A stretch of DNA of 43,260 nt from Pleurocapsa minor GSE-CHR-MK 17-07R. GTDB taxonomy: Bacteria; Chloroflexota; Anaerolineae; Aggregatilineales; Phototrophicaceae. Where the stretch lies: positions 1 through 43,260 of the forward strand of contig JAHHHY010000021.1 in NCBI GenBank assembly GCA_019359125.1, read 5' to 3'. Positions 39,460 to 43,260 of the stretch are shown here, in pieces. The notes under the pieces are model-generated. The model searched no databases, had not been told where the DNA came from, and saw only the letters and a list, made by a program, of their open reading frames with translations. Numbering within the stretch: position 1 is the stretch's first letter; every line of letters begins with the position of its first letter. Made by a program: the position numbers and the translations under genes.

Positions 39460-39489
39460 ATTATACCCTGATTTATTCGTAAGTCGTAA
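39460..39489 (-). promoter_or_regulatory. Promoter of the small LQRxxGN-motif gene
   Basis: On the minus strand a perfect TATAAT (complement of 39460-39465) lies 18 bp downstream of TTACGA (complement of 39484-39489). TTACGA is repeated as a 7-bp direct repeat (CTTACGACTTACGA) around 39477-39490. The -10 is consensus and the -35 is weak, as for an activator-dependent promoter. The leader to ATG 39425 is about 30 bases. Confidence 0.55.
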
Positions 39490-39533
39490 GGAATTGAGGA
39501 AAAGCGTCTGTGCCTGTGAACATCTCCAACAAA

Positions 39534-39574
39534 CACACAGGGGGACAGTGCGTGCGCATCGTCCCCCCTGTGTG
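39534..39574 (-). terminator. Intrinsic terminator of leuS
   Basis: CACACAGGGGGAC (39534-39546) pairs with GTCCCCCCTGTGTG (39561-39574), leaving a single bulged base. On the minus strand the stem is followed by TTTGTTGG. It lies 20 bp after the leuS stop and separates it from the LQRxxGN gene downstream. Confidence 0.75.
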
Positions 39575-39593
39575 CATTTGTGCGTGTCCCGCT

Positions 39594-42443
39594 TTACAGT
39601 ACGACATTGACCTTCGGCTCTGCGCCGACTGCCCCACCGCCGCGCCCGGGGATGAAAATCACGCGTTTCGGCTCGGCGCCGTTCAGCGACCGCTGGATGC
39701 CTGCGCTGGCCAGCGCCGCCGCAATCGCATCCGACTCGCCAATGTCGGCGGGCACCAGCACGCGATCGACCGGCTTGCCATTGCGCATGACCACCAGCGT
39801 GGTCTCGGCTTCGGCGGCCTTGTCGGCATCATACTGCGGCCAGTCCTGCGTGTGCACGCTGTATGCGCCGCCAATTTCCGCCCACAGTTCTTCAGCGATG
39901 TGCGGGGTGATCGGCGCCATCAGCAGCAGCATGCCGCGCACAGCCTCATACCACGCCGCTCCCTTCAGCTTACCGTCGCGGGCCAGACCGCGCAGCTCAT
40001 TCTTCAGCGTCATCAGCGCCGACACTGCCGTGTTGAAGCTGAAACTTTCCAGGCTCTCGTCCACGCGGCGGATAGCCTGATGCAGCTTGCGCTCGGCCTG
40101 GCGCGCTGTTTCTGCGTCGCTCTCTCCGTCGCCGGGGCCGGTCGTCACCAGCTCCCACACATCATTCAGCCAGCGCACCACGCCCTGGATATTCTGGTCG
40201 TTCCACGGTCCGCCCAGCTCCCAGTCGAAGCCAAACATCAGGTAGGCGCGGACGGTATCGGCGCCATACTGCTCGACCAGCGCGTCAGGGTTGACCACGT
40301 TGCCCTTGCTCTTGCTCATGCGCTGGATTTCCAGATGATGCTTGAGCTGGTTGACCGTGTTGGGGCCGGGGATGCTGGGGATGGTGACGCTGGCGCCGTC
40401 CTGCACTTCGACCGGCGTCAGCGCCAGGCCGTTGGTCATATCGACGATTGTCAGCAGATTTTCCGTACGCTTCACCATCTCGCCCACCACGCGGCTGGTG
40501 TCCTGCGGGAAGGGGGACTGTCCGGCGGCGGCCAGCTTCTCCCACGCACGCGCATCCTCGGTGCTGGCCACTTCAATCGTGGTCGCCAGCAGCTTGGCCC
40601 CTTCACGCCTGCCTGTGGCGATGATGACATCACCCTTGCGCTCGGCGCCCAGCACCTGCCCCTGATTGCGCAGCAGCAGCATCGGCTCGTCAAACGCGGT
40701 TTCAGCATCCCGCCCATGCGCGGCCATGATTTTTGCGGCGTCGTCAAACACGCCCTGGTCGCGGATGGCCTTGTTGAACCAGCGCGTATACAGCAGATGC
40801 ATGGTGGCGTGTTCCGCGCCGCCGGTATACACATCGACCGGCAGCCAGTAGGCCGCTTCTTCGGGGTCAAACGGCGCGGCTTCGTATTTCGGGCTCAGGT
40901 AGCGCAGGTGATACCACGACGAGCACATGAAGGTGTCCATCGTGTCGGTCTCGCGGCGCGCCGGCCTGCCCTTGCTGTCGGTCACATTCAGGAACGACTC
41001 GGAATGATTGAGCGCATTGCCCATCACGCCCAGGAATTTGATATCGGTGGGCAGCACGACTGGCAGGTTCTCCAGCGGCACGGTCTCGATCTGGCCGTCT
41101 TCGGTGAACAGCACAGGAATCGGCGAGCCCCAGTAGCGCTGGCGCGAAATCAGCCAGTCGCGCAGGCGGTAGTTCACTTCTTCCTTGCCGATGCCCTGCG
41201 CCTCCAGCCAGTCGATGACCGCGCTGATGGCCGGGTTCTTGCGGCCCTTCTCGCCGTTGCTGGCCGTGCCGTTAAACTGCGCGCTGTTGACCATCACGCC
41301 CGCGCCGGCATAGGCCTCGGTCATCGTCGCGCCGTCCAGAGGATCGACGCCCTCCGGCTGGATGACCGGGATGATCTCGATACCAAACTTGCGCGCAAAC
41401 TCAAAGTCGCGCTGGTCGCCAGACGGCACGGCCATGATCGCGCCAGTGCCATAGGTAATCATCACGTAGTCGGCAATCCAGATGGGCACGCGGGCCTTGT
41501 TGACTGGATTGATGGCATACGCGCCGGTGAATACGCCGGTCTTTTCCTTACCCTCGGCCGTGCGCTCGATTTCCGTCTGCGAGGCGGCATAGGCCACATA
41601 CTCGGTCACGGCGGCGCGCTGCTCGGGCGTGGTGATCTTGTCCACCAGCGGATGCTCGGCGGCCAGCACCATGAAGGTGACGCCCCACAGCGTATCCGGC
41701 CGCGTGGTAAAAATGTCAAAGGCGGGGCCGTTTTCCACGTGGAAGGTCACGCGTGCGCCTTCGCTGCGGCCGATCCAGTTGGTCTGCATGGCGCGCACTT
41801 TGTCGGGCCAGTCCAGCATGCTGAAATCCAGCATCTCGTCGGCATAGGCCCGATAGCGGAAGAACCACTGCGTCATCAGCTTCTGCACCACCGGCTGGCC
41901 CAGGCGCTCGTCCTTGCCGTCGATGACCTGTTCGTTGGCCAGCACGGTCTGCAGCGCATCGCTCCAGTTGACCATCGCTTCGCCACGGTAGGCCAGATTG
42001 TTCTCGTAGAAAATCTTGAAGAACCACTCGGTCCATTTATAGTACGACGGCTCGCACGAGACCATCTCGCGTGACCAGTCGAACATCGCGCCCATCGTGC
42101 GCAGCTGCCCGCGCATGCGCTCGATATTGCCAAACGTCCATTCAGCGGGATGGATGCCGCGCTGCACGGCGGCGTTTTCAGCCGGCAGGCCGAAGGCGTC
42201 GAAGCCCATCGGGAAGAGCACATTGTAGCCGCGCATGCGCATCCAGCGCGCACGGGCGTCGGATGGGGTCATGGCGAACCAGTGGCCGATATGCAGGTCA
42301 CCGCTGGGATACGGGAGCATCGTCAGCGCATAGTGTTTTGGTTTGCTCCAGTCCACTTTAGAGCGGTACAGTGCAGTGTTCTCCCATTGCTGCTGCCATT
42401 TCTTCTCGATGGCTGCCGGGCTGTAACGTTCACGATCTGCCAT
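39594..42443 (-). CDS. leuS: Leucyl-tRNA synthetase
   Basis: A 949-residue class I synthetase. ATG 42443 starts MADRERYSPAAIEKKWQ, the usual LeuRS N-terminus; the longer frame to 42509 is unlikely. The HIGH box is PYPSGDLHIGHW, the KMSKS loop is QRMSKSKGNVV, and further conserved blocks are GFDAFGLPAENAA and SRQRYWGSPIP. The CP1 editing domain runs through the middle, with TTRPDTLWGVTFM. It attaches leucine to tRNA-Leu and edits mischarged products. It is longer than E. coli LeuRS (about 860), because the leucine-specific region before KMSKS is about 70-80 residues larger (about nt 40330-40710 on the minus strand). A terminator follows. Confidence 0.95.
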   Translation of the reverse strand: MADRERYSPAAIEKKWQQQWENTALYRSKVDWSKPKHYALTMLPYPSGDLHIGHWFAMTPSDARARWMRMRGYNVLFPMGFDAFGLPAENAAVQRGIHPAEWTFGNIERMRGQLRTMGAMFDWSREMVSCEPSYYKWTEWFFKIFYENNLAYRGEAMVNWSDALQTVLANEQVIDGKDERLGQPVVQKLMTQWFFRYRAYADEMLDFSMLDWPDKVRAMQTNWIGRSEGARVTFHVENGPAFDIFTTRPDTLWGVTFMVLAAEHPLVDKITTPEQRAAVTEYVAYAASQTEIERTAEGKEKTGVFTGAYAINPVNKARVPIWIADYVMITYGTGAIMAVPSGDQRDFEFARKFGIEIIPVIQPEGVDPLDGATMTEAYAGAGVMVNSAQFNGTASNGEKGRKNPAISAVIDWLEAQGIGKEEVNYRLRDWLISRQRYWGSPIPVLFTEDGQIETVPLENLPVVLPTDIKFLGVMGNALNHSESFLNVTDSKGRPARRETDTMDTFMCSSWYHLRYLSPKYEAAPFDPEEAAYWLPVDVYTGGAEHATMHLLYTRWFNKAIRDQGVFDDAAKIMAAHGRDAETAFDEPMLLLRNQGQVLGAERKGDVIIATGRREGAKLLATTIEVASTEDARAWEKLAAAGQSPFPQDTSRVVGEMVKRTENLLTIVDMTNGLALTPVEVQDGASVTIPSIPGPNTVNQLKHHLEIQRMSKSKGNVVNPDALVEQYGADTVRAYLMFGFDWELGGPWNDQNIQGVVRWLNDVWELVTTGPGDGESDAETARQAERKLHQAIRRVDESLESFSFNTAVSALMTLKNELRGLARDGKLKGAAWYEAVRGMLLLMAPITPHIAEELWAEIGGAYSVHTQDWPQYDADKAAEAETTLVVMRNGKPVDRVLVPADIGESDAIAAALASAGIQRSLNGAEPKRVIFIPGRGGGAVGAEPKVNVVL

Positions 42444-42607
42444 AATGTCTTTGTTCCCTGCGCTCACTGGGCGCACCGGTGATTGGATGAGGCGGACAGA
42501 AGTATACACAACAAAAAACGCAAGCGCGCGTCCCGGATGGGAAATTCCCGTCCGGCATGCGGCTTGCGTTTGCGCTGTCTGGTCAGGCTAAACGCGCTGC
42601 TGTGCGC

Positions 42608-42757
42608 TTAGCGGTATCGATCCTGGTTCGGGCGCGGCGGATAGTCCTGGCGCACGGGAATCGGAACAGGCACACGGGCGGGTCTCTGGGCGTCAGGGTT
42701 CATAAGTCGCTCCAGGTCATTCAGAAACCTGCGCAGCTTTGACGCCACTTCGTCCAT
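42608..42757 (-). CDS. Small hypothetical protein, 49 residues
   Basis: The frame from ATG 42757 has GGAG four to five bases upstream. It reads MDEVASKLRRFLNDLERLMN followed by a Pro/Arg-rich tail. A longer frame to 42841 would start inside the tRNA terminator hairpin and is rejected. The helical N-terminus followed by a basic Pro-rich tail gives no known family. It lies between leuS and the tRNA on the same strand. Coding status is uncertain because of its length. Confidence 0.45.
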   Translation of the reverse strand: MDEVASKLRRFLNDLERLMNPDAQRPARVPVPIPVRQDYPPRPNQDRYR

Positions 42758-42827
42758 CACACTCCGCTTCTGATTGGCCACGGGATTTACCCTTTCAACA
42801 ACCTGTCGTGTGGTGTTCGGGATATAA

Positions 42828-42870
42828 ACGCAGACGCCCATATCCCTGTACGGAATATGAGCGTCTGTAG
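42828..42870 (-). terminator. Strong hairpin terminator of the tRNA-Ala transcript
   Basis: A long near-perfect stem joins CAGACGC (42831-42837) to GCGTCTG (42861-42867). It continues inward with CCATATCC against GGAATATG, giving about 16 pairs with a GTAC-type loop. On the minus strand it is followed by CGTTTATAT. It lies about 37 bp after the tRNA 3' end. Confidence 0.7.
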
Positions 42871-42904
42871 GTATCGTTCTCGCGCGTTCACATCAAAAAA
42901 CTTG

Positions 42905-42977
42905 TGGACCTAAAGGGATTCGAACCCTTGACCTCTTCAATGCCATTGAAGCGCTCTCCCAGCTGAGCTATAGGCCC
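42905..42977 (-). tRNA. tRNA-Ala (anticodon GGC)
   Basis: A 73-nt cloverleaf on the minus strand. The acceptor arm GGGCCTA pairs with TAGGTCC (one G-T). The D arm is GCTC-AGCTGGGA-GAGC, and the anticodon arm is CTTCA-ATGGCAT-TGAAG with GGC, reading Ala GCC/GCT codons. The T arm is AAGGG-TTCGAAT-CCCTT. The discriminator is A, and CCA is not encoded. The D-arm AGC and the G3-T70 wobble pair are the standard alanine identity element. All arms pair. Confidence 0.95.
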
Positions 42978-43016
42978 TTGCGGTTATTCGTGATGTGAAT
43001 GTACCAGCGAGACGGG

Positions 43017-43045
43017 ATGTTACAGGCTGCTCAGTCCCGTGTCAA
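43017..43045 (-). promoter_or_regulatory. Promoter of tRNA-Ala
   Basis: On the minus strand TTGACA (complement of 43040-43045) is followed after 17 bp by TAACAT (complement of 43017-43022). The expected start is near 43010, giving a 5' leader of about 33 bases, normal for a tRNA precursor. Confidence 0.7.
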
Positions 43046-43126
43046 GGCTAAGCATACACCAGTTCTCAAAATGTTGTCTATAGAGTTAACGAGCTTCTAA
43101 CACGAACAGCGCGGATTAGTTGCGAA

Positions 43127-43260
43127 AGTGCTGAGTGCTGAGTGCTGAGTGCTGAGTGCTGAGTGCTGAGTGCTGAGTGCTGAGTGCTGAGTGCTGAGTG
43201 CTGAGTGCTGAGTGCTGAGTGCTGAGTGCTGAGTGCTGAGTGCTGAGTGCTGAGTGCTGA
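43127..43260. repeat. 7-bp tandem repeat (AGTGCTG)n running off the window end
   Basis: At least 19 uninterrupted copies of AGTGCTG, with no visible divergence, fill the last 134 bases. The unit length of 7 is not a multiple of 3 and no gene overlaps it. It is a simple-sequence satellite, and the true length is unknown because the window stops inside it. The bases between the tRNA promoter and the repeat (43046-43126) hold nothing recognised. Confidence 0.95.

Noticed and set aside
39510-42074. 854-codon plus-strand open frame antisense to leuS
   Set aside because: It mirrors leuS codon bias on the other strand and reads as low-complexity His/Ala/Arg sequence.
42608-42841. Full 77-codon version of the small gene before leuS
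   Set aside because: Its ATG lies within the tRNA terminator hairpin; the downstream ATG at 42757 has a better ribosome site.
1-43260. General reassignment of TGA as a sense codon
   Set aside because: Many genes here, including the HAD phosphatase, the sensor kinase and the giant LQRxxGN gene, end at TGA where their families end.
43127-43260. CRISPR array
   Set aside because: Units are 7 bp with no spacers; it is a simple tandem satellite.

Overview
The window is a GC-rich chromosomal segment, apparently from a free-living, heterotrophic, Gram-positive-like or monoderm bacterium. Several features recall the Chloroflexota (Anaerolineae or a related class). They are lipoproteins and exported proteins joining SH3b domains through Thr/Pro-rich linkers, a class A penicillin-binding protein with a long Pro-rich cytoplasmic tail and a C-terminal Ig-like domain, and proteins carrying the LQRxxGN N-terminal motif. 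Taxonomy is inferred from protein flavour only; there is no rRNA.

Layout. Positions 1-308 hold the 3' end of an IS110-type transposase and a pair of palindromic repeats. Positions 309-3531 (minus) carry a serine-synthesis group: a SerA-type dehydrogenase, a HAD phosphatase and a SerB-type phosphatase. The SerA copy has Phe where the family has its catalytic Arg. Positions 3695-10710 (plus) encode an orphan PilJ-type/PAS sensor kinase, a 1218-residue LQRxxGN-motif repeat protein, a TPR protein joined to it by an ATGA overlap, and a GNAT acetyltransferase. Positions 10915-17457 hold an isocitrate/homoisocitrate dehydrogenase (plus), then minus-strand exported proteins, surE, an SPFH protein and a thioredoxin-like lipoprotein. 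That lipoprotein has an in-frame TGA exactly where the first redox cysteine is expected. Positions 17656-23867 hold a small unknown protein, a flippase-like membrane protein, an alpha/beta hydrolase, a thymidylate-kinase-like protein, dprA with a MerR/BldC-like regulator, a small OmdA-type protein and a GT4 glycosyltransferase. Positions 23857-29398 (minus) encode a GT-C membrane glycosyltransferase and the PBP.

Positions 29.5-35.25 kb form an AT-richer block: an AraC regulator divergent from SRPBCC, hydrolase, SDR, K+ channel and LtrA genes. An IS5-type transposase remnant lies at its right edge, so it looks laterally acquired. Positions 35.5-42.8 kb return to GC-rich sequence with a secreted TIM-barrel-like protein, an SH3b exported protein, a second LQRxxGN-motif protein with an ADP-ribosyltransferase-like C-terminus, leuS and a small ORF. 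A tRNA-Ala(GGC) follows, and the window ends in a 7-bp tandem repeat.

The most interesting signals are three. First, two unlinked proteins share the LQR-[LI]-[VI]-GN-x3-QRM N-terminal motif that I know from cargo or toxins of extracellular contractile injection systems and DUF4157 proteins. One is a very large hydrophobic/repeat protein with a coupled TPR partner, and the other is a small protein with an ART-like C-terminus. Second, there is a candidate UxxC selenoprotein. Third, a stress/xenobiotic-type cassette has arrived with a transposase scar.
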